Part shown: one piece after another, positions 1-7,906 of the stretch
Layout of the letters: each line of letters starts with the position of its first letter
Numbering within the stretch: position 1 is the stretch's first letter
Origin: an uncultured Eubacteriales bacterium
GTDB taxonomy: Bacteria > Bacillota > Clostridia > Oscillospirales > CAG-382
Length of the DNA stretch: 57,686 nt
Reading direction: 5' to 3'
Assembly: GCA_934444645.1 (NCBI GenBank)
Contig: CAKSCV010000018.1
Location: 1-57,686, forward strand
The notes under the pieces: generated by a model
Told to the model about the DNA's origin: nothing
Database searches by the model: none
The model's input: the letters and a program-made list of their open reading frames with translations, nothing else
Position numbers and translations under genes: made by a program

Positions 1-207
1 CCGCAATGGCAGCTTCGCACCGCAACAATTAAAACCTTTTTAAGGGAACTTCGAGGTTTTACAAACCTTGAATCAGCCCACCGCAATGGCAGCTTCGCAC
101 CGCAACAATTAAAACCTTTTTAAGGGAGCTCCGAGGTTCTGCAAACCTCGGAACAGCGCACATAGATAACGACTTCGCACAATCCAATTAAATCCTTTTT
201 TCCCGTC
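1..207. repeat. 80-bp tandem repeat, arm of a repeat island cut by the window edge
   Basis: The first 160 bases are two direct copies of an 80-bp unit (1-80 and 81-160), followed by a decayed third copy to about 207. Each copy starts CCGCAATGGCAGCTTCGCAC, runs through an AATTAAAACC tract and ends in a small GAGGTT...AACCTC-type hairpin. The same unit occurs at 6362-6480 and 44611-44735, and in inverse orientation at 4700-4800. This is therefore probably the end of a repeat island whose remainder lies left of the window. No coding potential is seen. Confidence 0.85.
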
Positions 208-332
208 TCCCCTCACATAGCCGCTTTTTGTTCGCTTTGCTCAAAAAACGCCGCGTACAAACGCTGCTTTCGTGTAATCAGACAAAATCCGTTAAAAAAC
301 ATGACAGTATTGTAAAAATACGTCGAACCCGG

Positions 333-361
333 TTGACAAAATTCCCGTTTTGCGCTAAAAT
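333..361 (+). promoter_or_regulatory. Promoter of the leuA-ilvBN operon
   Basis: TTGACA at 333-338, a 17-bp spacer and TAAAAT at 356-361 form a near-consensus sigma-A promoter. The predicted start near 368 lies just before the T-box leader. Confidence 0.85.
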
Positions 362-367
362 AGGGTC

Positions 368-683
368 AATCAAACAAACAAATGCGTTATATGGGGAATC
401 AAGTCCCGAAAAACGATTCACAGAGAGCCGTCGTTTGCTGCAAGACGGTATCGTTTCCGAGAGATAACTCCTCCCCACAGCATTCGGCTGAACCGCGTTT
501 TCGGAAAACGTCTATTAGGCCGCAACGGGTTCTCCCGTTACAGAGAAACGTGTTGTTGGACACGGACAGAGCGGGACGCGCGGCATAAATTTATTGCATG
601 GCGTCAAAAAGAGTGGTACCGCGAAGAAAAGAACTTCGTCTCTTTTGTACAGCAGATTTATGCTGTGCGAAAGAGATTTTTTT
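368..683 (+). promoter_or_regulatory. T-box riboswitch leader, probably tRNA-Leu responsive
   Basis: T-box leaders bind uncharged tRNA and then prevent transcription termination. The T-box itself (AGAGTGGTACCGCG, 610-623) is followed by the complementary CGTCTCT at 637-643 expected for the antiterminator, and by a strong terminator. A stem I-like region begins near 421, with an apical-loop-like TTTGCTGCAAGACGG and consecutive CTC triplets at 468-473. CTC would be a leucine specifier, which fits the genes downstream. The specifier assignment is by eye, without a covariance model. Confidence 0.9.
639..683 (+). terminator. Terminator of the T-box leader
   Basis: A 16-bp stem (639-654 with 661-676, two G-U pairs, loop GATTTA) is followed by seven T at 677-683. 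Its 5' arm overlaps the 3' half of the antiterminator, so the two structures exclude each other. Confidence 0.9.
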
Positions 684-764
684 ATACTTTCTTCCCGTTT
701 GCCGCTGCTCTTTGTAAATCTCTTTTGCTATGCATAACGCAGCGAAAAGAAAGGAAAAAAGCAC

Positions 765-2432
765 ATGAACGGCTACCAAAAGTACAAAAAACAGTATTTT
801 CCGGCAAATCTCGAAAACCCCGAATGGATGAAAAAAGACAGCATCGACAAAGCACCTATCTGGTGCAGCGTGGATCTGCGCGACGGCAACCAAGCCCTTA
901 TCGTCCCGATGAGCCTTGAAGAAAAGCTCGAATTTTTCGGTTATCTTGTCCGCATCGGCTTTAAGGAAATCGAGATCGGCTTTCCGGCTGCCAGCGAAAC
1001 CGAATACGAATTCTGCCGCACCCTTATCGAACGGAATCTTATCCCGGACGATGTCACCATCCAGGTTCTTACCCAAGCGCGCGAACACATTATTGCCAAA
1101 ACCTTTGAAGCCCTTGCCGGTGCCAAACACGCCGTCGTTCATTTGTATAATTCCACCTCGGTCGCCCAGCGTGAGCAGGTCTTCAAGAAATCGAAAGAGG
1201 AGATTGTCGATATCGCTGTTTTCGGCGCAAAGCTCTTAAACGACTACGCCGCTAAAACGCCCGGTCACTTTACCTTTGAATATTCGCCCGAAAGCTTCAC
1301 CGGCACCGAACCCGACTATGCCGTCGAGATCTGCAATGCCATCATCGATATCTGGAAGCCTACGCCCGACCGCAAGGTCATCATCAACCTGCCGGTCACG
1401 GTTTCCCATTCCATGCCGCACGTGTACGCCAACCAAGTCGAATATATGTGCAAGCATTTGAAAAACCGCAAAAACCTCATTATTTCACTCCATCCGCATA
1501 ACGACCGCGGCTGTGCCGTTGCTGACAGCGAGTTGGGACTTCTCGCCGGCGCAGACCGCATCGAAGGCACGCTCTTCGGCAACGGCGAACGCACAGGCAA
1601 TGTCGATATTATCACACTGGCACTCAATATGTACTCGCAAGGCGTTGATCCGGAGCTTGATTTCTCGGATCTGCCGAAAATCAGCGAAATGTATGAGCGC
1701 GTCACCCGTATGCACGTCTACGAACGCCAGCCGTACAGCGGCGCCTTGGTGTTTGCCGCATTCAGCGGTTCGCATCAGGATGCTATCGCCAAGGGCATGA
1801 AATACCGCGAAGACCATGCAAGCAAGATCTGGAACGTGCCGTATCTGCCCATCGACCCGACCGACGTGGGACGTGTATACGAAGCCGATGTTATCCGCAT
1901 CAACTCCCAGTCCGGCAAGGGCGGTATCGGGTATCTGCTCGAAAAATCCTATTCGCTCAACCTGCCGCCCAAAATGCGCGAGGAATTCGGCTATCACGTC
2001 AAGAGCGTTTCCGACCACGCGCATAAGGAGCTGTCGTCGAGCGAGGTTTACGACATCTTCATGCGCGATTATATCAACGTTTCCGGCCGCCTTTCGGTGC
2101 TTTCGGCCTCCTATCGCCAGGAAAACGGCATCACCGCCGATGTCGAAGTGCTCTTTGACGGCAAATCCCACAAAGTCACCTCGGTCGGAAACGGCCGTCT
2201 GGATGCGGTGAGCAGTGCCATTAAATCGGTCATCGGCGATGTCTATACACTGGAAACCTATGCGGAGCACGCCATCGAGGACGGCACCAAATCGCGTGCC
2301 GCCTCCTATGTGTCGGTCAAGGGCGCGGACGGCAAGGTATACTGGGGTGCCGGCGTGGACGAGGATATCATTGTTTCGTCCATTAAAGCACTGGTGTGTG
2401 CTGTGAACCGTATGTTCGCTTTGCAGAAATAA
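765..2432 (+). CDS. leuA: 2-isopropylmalate synthase (long form)
   Basis: This is the first committed step of leucine synthesis, condensing acetyl-CoA with 2-oxoisovalerate in the cytoplasm. At 555 residues it has the length of the longer LeuA subtype. The HMGL-like TIM barrel carries DLRDGNQAL (about residue 37), the metal-binding SLHPHNDRG (about 241) and GNGERTGN (about 272). Residues from about 430 to the end form the LeuA dimerisation/allosteric domain, where leucine feedback acts in this family. The ATG follows an AAAGGA-type ribosome site. The gene lies directly behind the leucine T-box and 60 bp before ilvB, so expression should rise when charged tRNA-Leu is scarce. Confidence 0.96.
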   Translation: MNGYQKYKKQYFPANLENPEWMKKDSIDKAPIWCSVDLRDGNQALIVPMSLEEKLEFFGYLVRIGFKEIEIGFPAASETEYEFCRTLIERNLIPDDVTIQVLTQAREHIIAKTFEALAGAKHAVVHLYNSTSVAQREQVFKKSKEEIVDIAVFGAKLLNDYAAKTPGHFTFEYSPESFTGTEPDYAVEICNAIIDIWKPTPDRKVIINLPVTVSHSMPHVYANQVEYMCKHLKNRKNLIISLHPHNDRGCAVADSELGLLAGADRIEGTLFGNGERTGNVDIITLALNMYSQGVDPELDFSDLPKISEMYERVTRMHVYERQPYSGALVFAAFSGSHQDAIAKGMKYREDHASKIWNVPYLPIDPTDVGRVYEADVIRINSQSGKGGIGYLLEKSYSLNLPPKMREEFGYHVKSVSDHAHKELSSSEVYDIFMRDYINVSGRLSVLSASYRQENGITADVEVLFDGKSHKVTSVGNGRLDAVSSAIKSVIGDVYTLETYAEHAIEDGTKSRAASYVSVKGADGKVYWGAGVDEDIIVSSIKALVCAVNRMFALQK

Positions 2433-2492
2433 AACCGCATTTGCGGATTTTCTATACAACATCCACAATATCCAAAAAGGAGAACAGACCTC

Positions 2493-4160
2493 ATGAAAAT
2501 GACAGGCGCCAGAATTCTTGTTGAAACGCTGATCGAGCAGGGTGTCGATACCGTATTCGGCTATCCGGGCGGTCAGGTGCTCAACATCTATGATGAGCTT
2601 TATCAGAACAGCGACCGCCTCCGACACGTGCTTGCCGCCCATGAACAGGGCGCGGCACACGCCGCCGACGGCTATTCGAGAGCCACCGGAAAGGTCGGTG
2701 TGGTCATCGCCACCAGCGGCCCGGGCGCGACCAATCTTGTGACCGGCATTGCTACCGCTATGCTTGACTCCGTACCGATGGTCGCCATTACCGGCAACGT
2801 GCCGTGCGACCTCATCGGACGCGACAGCTTCCAGGAAATCGATATCACCGGCATTACGCTGCCGATCACCAAGCACAACTATTTCGTGCAGAACGCCGAC
2901 GACCTTGCCGATGTCATTCGCGAGGCCTTCAAAATCGCAAAATCCGGCCGTCCCGGACCGGTGCTTATCGATATTCCGAAGGATGTGCAGATAAACCTCG
3001 GTGAATACGAAAAACAGCCGGTCGTTGAGCCGTTTCCCAACAAGATCGCACCGCAGGAGGCAATTGACCGTGCTGTCGAGGTTTTGAAAAGCAGCAACCG
3101 CCCGTATATTTATATCGGCGGCGGCGTGGCAGGCGCTGGCATGGCAAAGGACATCTGTGCGCTTGCCGACAAAATCGATGCATTCATCGGATGCTCGTTT
3201 ATGGGGCTTTCCGCCGTTCCGAGCGAAAACAGACGATTCTTAGGTATGCAGGGAATGCACGGACACTATGCGTCCTCCGTGGCGCAGGACGAAGCGGATG
3301 TGATTCTTGCCGTCGGTGTTCGGTTTTCCGACCGTGCAACCGGCAAAAAGTCCAGATACGCCAAAAACGCCAAAATTATTCATCTCGATCTCGATTTTTC
3401 CGAAATCAACAAGAATATCGCGGTTGAGGTCGGTGTGTGCGGTGATATCATCGATTCCTTCAAACGGATCGCCGATGCTGTTCCGGGTGCTGTTCATCCG
3501 GCATGGGATGCCCTTGTGACAGCACTTCGTGCCAAAGAAAACGAGAGCTATATCCAAACGGACAAGCTCACACCCAAACGTGCCATTGACATTATCAACG
3601 CCGAAACAACGCCTGAAACGGTCATTGCCACCGATGTCGGACAGCACCAGATGTGGGCGGCGCAGTATTGTGATTTCCGTGCGCCGCGCAAAATGGTTTC
3701 CAGCGGAGGACTCGGTACGATGGGCTTCGGCTTGGGTGCAGCCATCGGCGCGTCGGTCGGTTCTGGCTGCAAAACGGTGCTTATCACGGGCGACGGCAGC
3801 TTCGGCATGAACTTAAACGAGCTTGCCACGGCCGTTTCCATCGGGGCACCGGTGACGGTGGTCATCTTCAATAACGGCGTACTCGGCATGGTTCGCCAAT
3901 GGCAGACGCTGTTTTTTAACAAGCATTATTCGAGCACGACCTTAAACCGCAAGACGGATTTTGTCAAGCTTGCCGAAGCGTTCGGCGCGAGGGGCTTTTA
4001 TGCCGACACGCCGGAAACGTTTACGGAGGTCTTCCGCAAGGCGTATGCGACCGGCGAGCCGTGTGTGATCGATTGCCGGATCGACCCGAATGAATTTGTG
4101 CTTCCGATGCTTCCGCCCGGCGGCAGCATTGACGACATTATCACGGAAAAGGAGGCGTAA
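2493..4160 (+). CDS. ilvB: Acetolactate synthase, large catalytic subunit
   Basis: This ThDP- and FAD-dependent enzyme makes acetolactate or acetohydroxybutyrate for valine, leucine and isoleucine. At 555 residues it has the usual length. Visible are the catalytic glutamate in AAHEQGAAHAADGY (about residue 50), the FAD-region stretch GMQGMHGHYAS, and the ThDP motif from GDGSFGMN (about 433) to the distal FNN. An AAAAGGAG ribosome site precedes the ATG. The 60-bp gap to leuA holds only a weak CCGCA/TGCGG hairpin, so co-transcription from the T-box promoter is likely. The stop lies 2 nt before ilvN, which suggests coupled synthesis of the two subunits. Confidence 0.97.
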   Translation: MKMTGARILVETLIEQGVDTVFGYPGGQVLNIYDELYQNSDRLRHVLAAHEQGAAHAADGYSRATGKVGVVIATSGPGATNLVTGIATAMLDSVPMVAITGNVPCDLIGRDSFQEIDITGITLPITKHNYFVQNADDLADVIREAFKIAKSGRPGPVLIDIPKDVQINLGEYEKQPVVEPFPNKIAPQEAIDRAVEVLKSSNRPYIYIGGGVAGAGMAKDICALADKIDAFIGCSFMGLSAVPSENRRFLGMQGMHGHYASSVAQDEADVILAVGVRFSDRATGKKSRYAKNAKIIHLDLDFSEINKNIAVEVGVCGDIIDSFKRIADAVPGAVHPAWDALVTALRAKENESYIQTDKLTPKRAIDIINAETTPETVIATDVGQHQMWAAQYCDFRAPRKMVSSGGLGTMGFGLGAAIGASVGSGCKTVLITGDGSFGMNLNELATAVSIGAPVTVVIFNNGVLGMVRQWQTLFFNKHYSSTTLNRKTDFVKLAEAFGARGFYADTPETFTEVFRKAYATGEPCVIDCRIDPNEFVLPMLPPGGSIDDIITEKEA

Positions 4161-4162
4161 GC

Positions 4163-4690
4163 ATGAGTACGAATGCAAATACAAACGAAAAAAGCGGAAA
4201 ATTTGTGATCGCGGTCTATGTGGAGAACCGTTTCGGTGTTTTAACGCGTGTGACCAGTATGTTTACGCGCCGCGGCTTCAACATTGACGCCTTAACGGTC
4301 GGTGAGACCGAATCGCCCGAATACAGCCGTATCACCATTACCATGAGCGGCGACGGCTATGCAAGGGATCAGATGATCAACCAGCTTCGCAAGCTGTTCA
4401 ACGTCAAAAAGGTCGAGGTTCTCGAGAAGAGCACGTCCATTGACCGCGAGCTTATGCTGTTAAAAGTGAAAAACAGTGCCGAGAACCGGCAGGAGATCAT
4501 GTCGGTTGTGGACATTTTCCGGTGCAAGATTATTGACTATGCAGTTGATGCGCTGTGCATTGAGGTGACCGGCGAACCGAGCAAGATTGATGCGTTTGTA
4601 CAGCTTATGAAGCCGTTCGGCATTATTGAGTTATGCCGCACGGGCATTGTCGCCTTGGATCGCGGCAGCTCGAGCTTACTTGCGCGTTAA
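4163..4690 (+). CDS. ilvN: Acetolactate synthase, small regulatory subunit
   Basis: This partner of IlvB raises its activity and carries valine feedback inhibition. The 175-residue protein has an N-terminal ACT domain (about residues 12-85, with VENRFGVLTRV and GFNIDALTVG) and a second ACT-like half from about 95 to the end, as in the IlvN/IlvH family. The ribosome site AAGGAGG lies inside the end of ilvB. The reading frame ends where repeat island 1 begins, which separates this gene from ilvC by almost 1.9 kb. Confidence 0.96.
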   Translation: MSTNANTNEKSGKFVIAVYVENRFGVLTRVTSMFTRRGFNIDALTVGETESPEYSRITITMSGDGYARDQMINQLRKLFNVKKVEVLEKSTSIDRELMLLKVKNSAENRQEIMSVVDIFRCKIIDYAVDALCIEVTGEPSKIDAFVQLMKPFGIIELCRTGIVALDRGSSSLLAR

Positions 4691-4779
4691 GCGCGCAAGT
4701 GGCATCGAGGTTTGGAAAACCTCGGAGCTTCCTTAAAAAGGTTTTAATTGTTGCGGTGCGAAGATGTCACTGCGGTGTG

Positions 4780-5575
4780 CTGATTTGAGGTTTGCGAAAC
4801 CTCGGAGCTTTCCCGAAAGGGAGAACGAGTTGTCACTTTTTGCATTGTGCAAAAAGTAACCAAAAAGCACACCAGAGGTTTGCGAACCTCTGGACTCCGG
4901 GGACGATTCAAAGCTCTGCCGGAAGTGATTTTGCAAAAATTTCCGCGGCACGTATCGAAATCGGTTTTGCCCGCAAAACGCCGGCGAAAAGGCTTTGAAT
5001 CGGTGCGAAAGGGTTATCGTAGTGCAGACGCAAGACTGATATTTTTCGAAAAAGGATTGTCGTACTGCAAGCTCACAGTAGCAAGCGATATTCAAAAAGG
5101 GTTGCTGCACGTTAGCTTTGGTGCGGTGGAAAGTTGGAGTTTTGCAGCACTAAATCGAGGTTTACAAAACCTCGGAACTTTTCAAAAGGATTTAATTTTG
5201 TTAGTGGGAATTTGTTATTTTTGTGTGCTGATTCGAGGTTTGCAGAACCTCGGAGCTTCCTGCGAAAGGAACGTTTTTCGTACTTTTCGCGTGTACGAAA
5301 AGTACCAAAAGTACACCAGAGGTTTGCGAACCTCTGGACTCCGGGGACGATTCAAAGCTCTGCCGGAAAAGATTTTGTAAAGCTTTCCGGCGGCACGTGT
5401 CGAAACCGGTTTTGCCTGCAAAACGGCGGCGTAAAGGCTTTGAATCGGTGCGAATGGGTTACCGTAGTGCAGACGCAAGACCGATGTTTTTCGAAAAAGG
5501 ATTGTTTGTAGTGCAAGCTCACAGTTGCAAGCGGCATTCGAAAAGGATTGCTGCACGTTAGCTTTGTTGCGGTGG
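4780..5575. repeat. Direct duplication inside island 1
   Basis: Two diverged copies of a unit of roughly 350-370 bp occupy about 4780-5145 and 5215-5575. Both run from a GAGGTT hairpin through the CCAGAGG palindrome, the line GGACTCCGGGGACGATTC, a closing GCTTTGAATCGGTGCGA and the tail GCTGCACGTTAGCTTTG. Confidence 0.85.
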
Positions 5576-5832
5576 GAAATTGGTTTTTCCTATGCTGAAA
5601 AATGCTTTTCTTTATCGGATTGCTTTGTATGAGCCGAAAAAGCGCCTTTATCGCGAAACCAAAAGTTTTTTCGTTAGCAGAAAACTTTACGAACTTCACT
5701 CAAAGCCGCTTTCTTACGCACAAAAACTTCTTTTGTACGTACCTTTCTTTGCTATCCGCAAAAAATTCCCATTTTCACAAACCAAAAGCTTTTCTTTTGC
5801 AAAAAGTTATACGAACTGTCCTCAAAAGCCGC

Positions 5833-6076
5833 CTTTTTTACGTACAAAAAGCCTTTTATTCGCACAAACCTTTCCTTGTTGTTATCCAAAGCTACTCTTT
5901 TCCACCCTCAGCAGCCCATTCCAACCGACCTTAACCTACTGTCCGCAAAAATTTCCCGTTTTTACAAATCAAAAGCCTTTCTTTCGCACAAACCTTTTTA
6001 TTGCCACCCAAAGTAATCCTTTTCCACCCTCCGCCACCCATTTCAACGCCCCTTAACCTACTGTCCGCAAAGAATA
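5833..6076. repeat. Degenerate 122-bp tandem repeat, centre of island 1
   Basis: Two successive copies offset by about 122 bp share CCACCCTC and CCTTAACCTACTGTCCGCAA, with a weaker third relative upstream at about 5710-5820. The latter motif also occurs in inverse orientation inside island 2 near 44060. Confidence 0.7.
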
Positions 6077-6571
6077 CAGCTGTTCTTTTAATCTCTGCTC
6101 TAACTCCTTACGCTGTAAAGCCGGAGCGTCGCACCGATTCAAATCATTGCCGGCGATACCCGGAAAACTGCTGTTTTCTGCGTTGCCGGTTACCTGATGA
6201 ATGCCGGTTCTTTTAACAACAATCACGTATCGACCGGCGATTTGAATCGAGGTCGCAGGACGGAGTCCCGCGTGCTTTTTGGTTACTTTTTGCACGATGC
6301 AAAAAGTGACAACCCGTTCTCTTTGCAGAGAATATCGAGGTTTTGCAAACCTTGATTCAGCTCACCGCAATGGCAGCTTCGCACCGCAACAATTAAAACC
6401 TTTTTAAGGAAGCTTCGAGGTTCGCAAACCTCGAATCAGCGCACACAAACAGCAAATTCGTGCAAACCAAATGAAATCCTTTCAAAAGCTTTCCGTTTTG
6501 CAGAAAGCCTCCCTCAACCCACCAAATCCCATATTCAAATAAAACAATTATATTGCAAAGGAGATTTTATC

Positions 6572-7588
6572 ATGGCAAACATCTACTACCAAAACGACTG
6601 CGACCTCAACAAATTAAAAGGCAAGACCGTTGCCATTATCGGCTACGGCTCCCAAGGACATGCGCACGCACTCAACCTGCGCGACAGCGGCATAGACGTC
6701 GTTGTCGGCCTTTACAACGGCTCCAAAAGCTGGGAAAAAGCTGAAAAGGCAGGCCTTAAGGTCATGACCTCCGCCGAAGCTGCCAAAGCTGCCGACATCA
6801 TCATGATTCTTATCAACGATGAAAAGCAGGCAAAGCTCTACAAGGAAAGCATTGAGCCTAACCTCACCGAAGGCAAGACGCTTGCTTTCGCACACGGCTT
6901 CAACATCCATTTCAAATGCATCAAGCCGCCGAAGAATGTCAATGTCATCATGATCGCGCCCAAAGGCCCCGGTCATACGGTCAGAAGCGAATATCTTGCC
7001 GGCAAGGGCGTTCCGTGCCTGATTGCCGTTGAGCAGGATGCTACCGGCGACGCACTCGATATTGGTCTTGCGTATGCGCTCGGCATTGGCGGCGCACGTG
7101 CCGGTGTTCTCGAAACCACCTTCCGCACCGAGACCGAGACCGACTTGTTCGGCGAACAGGCTGTTCTCTGCGGCGGTGTCTGCGCTCTTATGCAGGCCGG
7201 CTTTGAAACGCTGGTAGAAGCCGGTTATGATCCGAGAAATGCTTACTTTGAATGCATTCATGAAATGAAACTGATCGTTGACCTCATCTATCAGAGCGGT
7301 TTTGAAGGAATGCGTTACTCGATTTCCAACACGGCTGAATACGGCGACTATATCACCGGTCCGAAGATCATCACCGAGGACACCAAGAAGGCTATGAAGA
7401 AGATCCTGTCCGATATCCAGGACGGCACCTTCGCCAAGGACTTCTTACTCGATATGTCCGACGCCGGCAGTCAAGTTCACTTCAATGCGATGCGTCAGAG
7501 AGCTGCTGAGCATCCGTCCGAAAAGGTTGGCAAGGAGATTCGCAAGCTCTACAGCTGGAGCGACGAAGCAAAGCTCATCAACAACTAA
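6572..7588 (+). CDS. ilvC: Ketol-acid reductoisomerase (class I)
   Basis: This enzyme isomerises and reduces acetolactate or acetohydroxybutyrate to the dihydroxy acids, using Mg2+ and NAD(P)H. The 338 residues match class I. The Rossmann motif GYGSQGHAHAL is at about residues 24-34, and the following GLYNGSKSW loop with Ser/Lys suggests NADPH preference. The knotted C-terminal domain has KGPGHTVRSEYLAGKG, the acidic metal-binding TEETDLFGEQ region and CIHEMKLIVDLIYQ. An AAAGGAG ribosome site precedes the ATG. Its own promoter is not obvious among the repeats upstream, so either read-through from ilvN or an unseen promoter supplies it. Confidence 0.97.
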   Translation: MANIYYQNDCDLNKLKGKTVAIIGYGSQGHAHALNLRDSGIDVVVGLYNGSKSWEKAEKAGLKVMTSAEAAKAADIIMILINDEKQAKLYKESIEPNLTEGKTLAFAHGFNIHFKCIKPPKNVNVIMIAPKGPGHTVRSEYLAGKGVPCLIAVEQDATGDALDIGLAYALGIGGARAGVLETTFRTETETDLFGEQAVLCGGVCALMQAGFETLVEAGYDPRNAYFECIHEMKLIVDLIYQSGFEGMRYSISNTAEYGDYITGPKIITEDTKKAMKKILSDIQDGTFAKDFLLDMSDAGSQVHFNAMRQRAAEHPSEKVGKEIRKLYSWSDEAKLINN

Positions 7589-7604
7589 AAGGATTTCGCA
7601 AGAG

Positions 7605-7870
7605 AGGTTTCGCCGTTTGCGAACGGCGACAAGGGCTTCTCGCCCTTGACCTCGCCCATTTTTCTTAAAAGAAAAGTAGGCAAAAGAATTTGAATATTTA
7701 AGTTTCATTTTCGCGTGAACAAAGGCTTCGATATTTGTTTCAGACTCGGAGCGCGGATTTGCTCCGGCGCTTCGCCGGTTATTTCGCGTGAAAATCAAGC
7801 TTTCTGCAAGCTAACTTGCAGAAAGCTTGCGAAAGAGTGTTTCTGTTTTTCGGAAATGCTTTTTCGCAAG
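7605..7870. repeat. Repeat family 2 element between ilvC and leuC
   Basis: This intergenic stretch of 318 bp has no gene but several hairpins. They are 7611-7628 (stem CGCCGTT, loop TGCG), 7630-7648 (CAAGGGC/GCCCTTG), a TTTTCTT/AAGAAAA hairpin followed by GTAGGCAAAAGAA, and a perfect 14-bp stem at 7797-7828 (AAGCTTTCTGCAAG, loop CTAA). A related element lies at 12030-12230. The GTTTGCGAAC core of the first hairpin is the same as in the island palindromes. Confidence 0.75.
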
Positions 7871-7906
7871 CTTACATTTGAGATTTCTGAAAAAGGAGCA
7901 GATTTT

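Larger units (their letters stand above)
4700..6500. repeat. Repeat island 1: large imperfect inverted-repeat, non-coding
   Basis: No credible gene lies in this 1.9-kb stretch. It is built from short palindromes: GAGGTT...AACCTC hairpins, A/T-rich ACTTTT...AAAAGT hairpins, and the palindrome at 4872-4893 and 5316-5337 (stem CCAGAGGTT, loop TGCG). A longer module bounded by GATTCAAA and TTTGAATC follows each. The left arm (about 4700-5575) has two direct copies. The right arm (about 6076-6480) has one in inverse orientation, so the island is roughly palindromic around an A/T-rich centre. Stems differ between copies with compensatory changes. Open frames here are incidental. Confidence 0.85.

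Noticed and set aside
1..207. CRISPR array
   Set aside because: The 80-bp units are long, contiguous and without unique spacers, and no cas gene is in the window.
1485..2876. A 463-codon antisense frame spanning leuA and ilvB
   Set aside because: It crosses two clear genes on the other strand and resembles no protein family.
4847..6056. Open frames of up to 177 codons inside repeat island 1, with cousins in island 2
   Set aside because: They translate repeat units, the frames are not kept between copies, substitutions follow stem pairing rather than codons, and no ribosome sites fit.
7715..7906. N-terminal extension of leuC by 64 codons
   Set aside because: The extension is translated repeat and hairpin sequence. 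The ATG at 7907 has a strong ribosome site and matches the family start.
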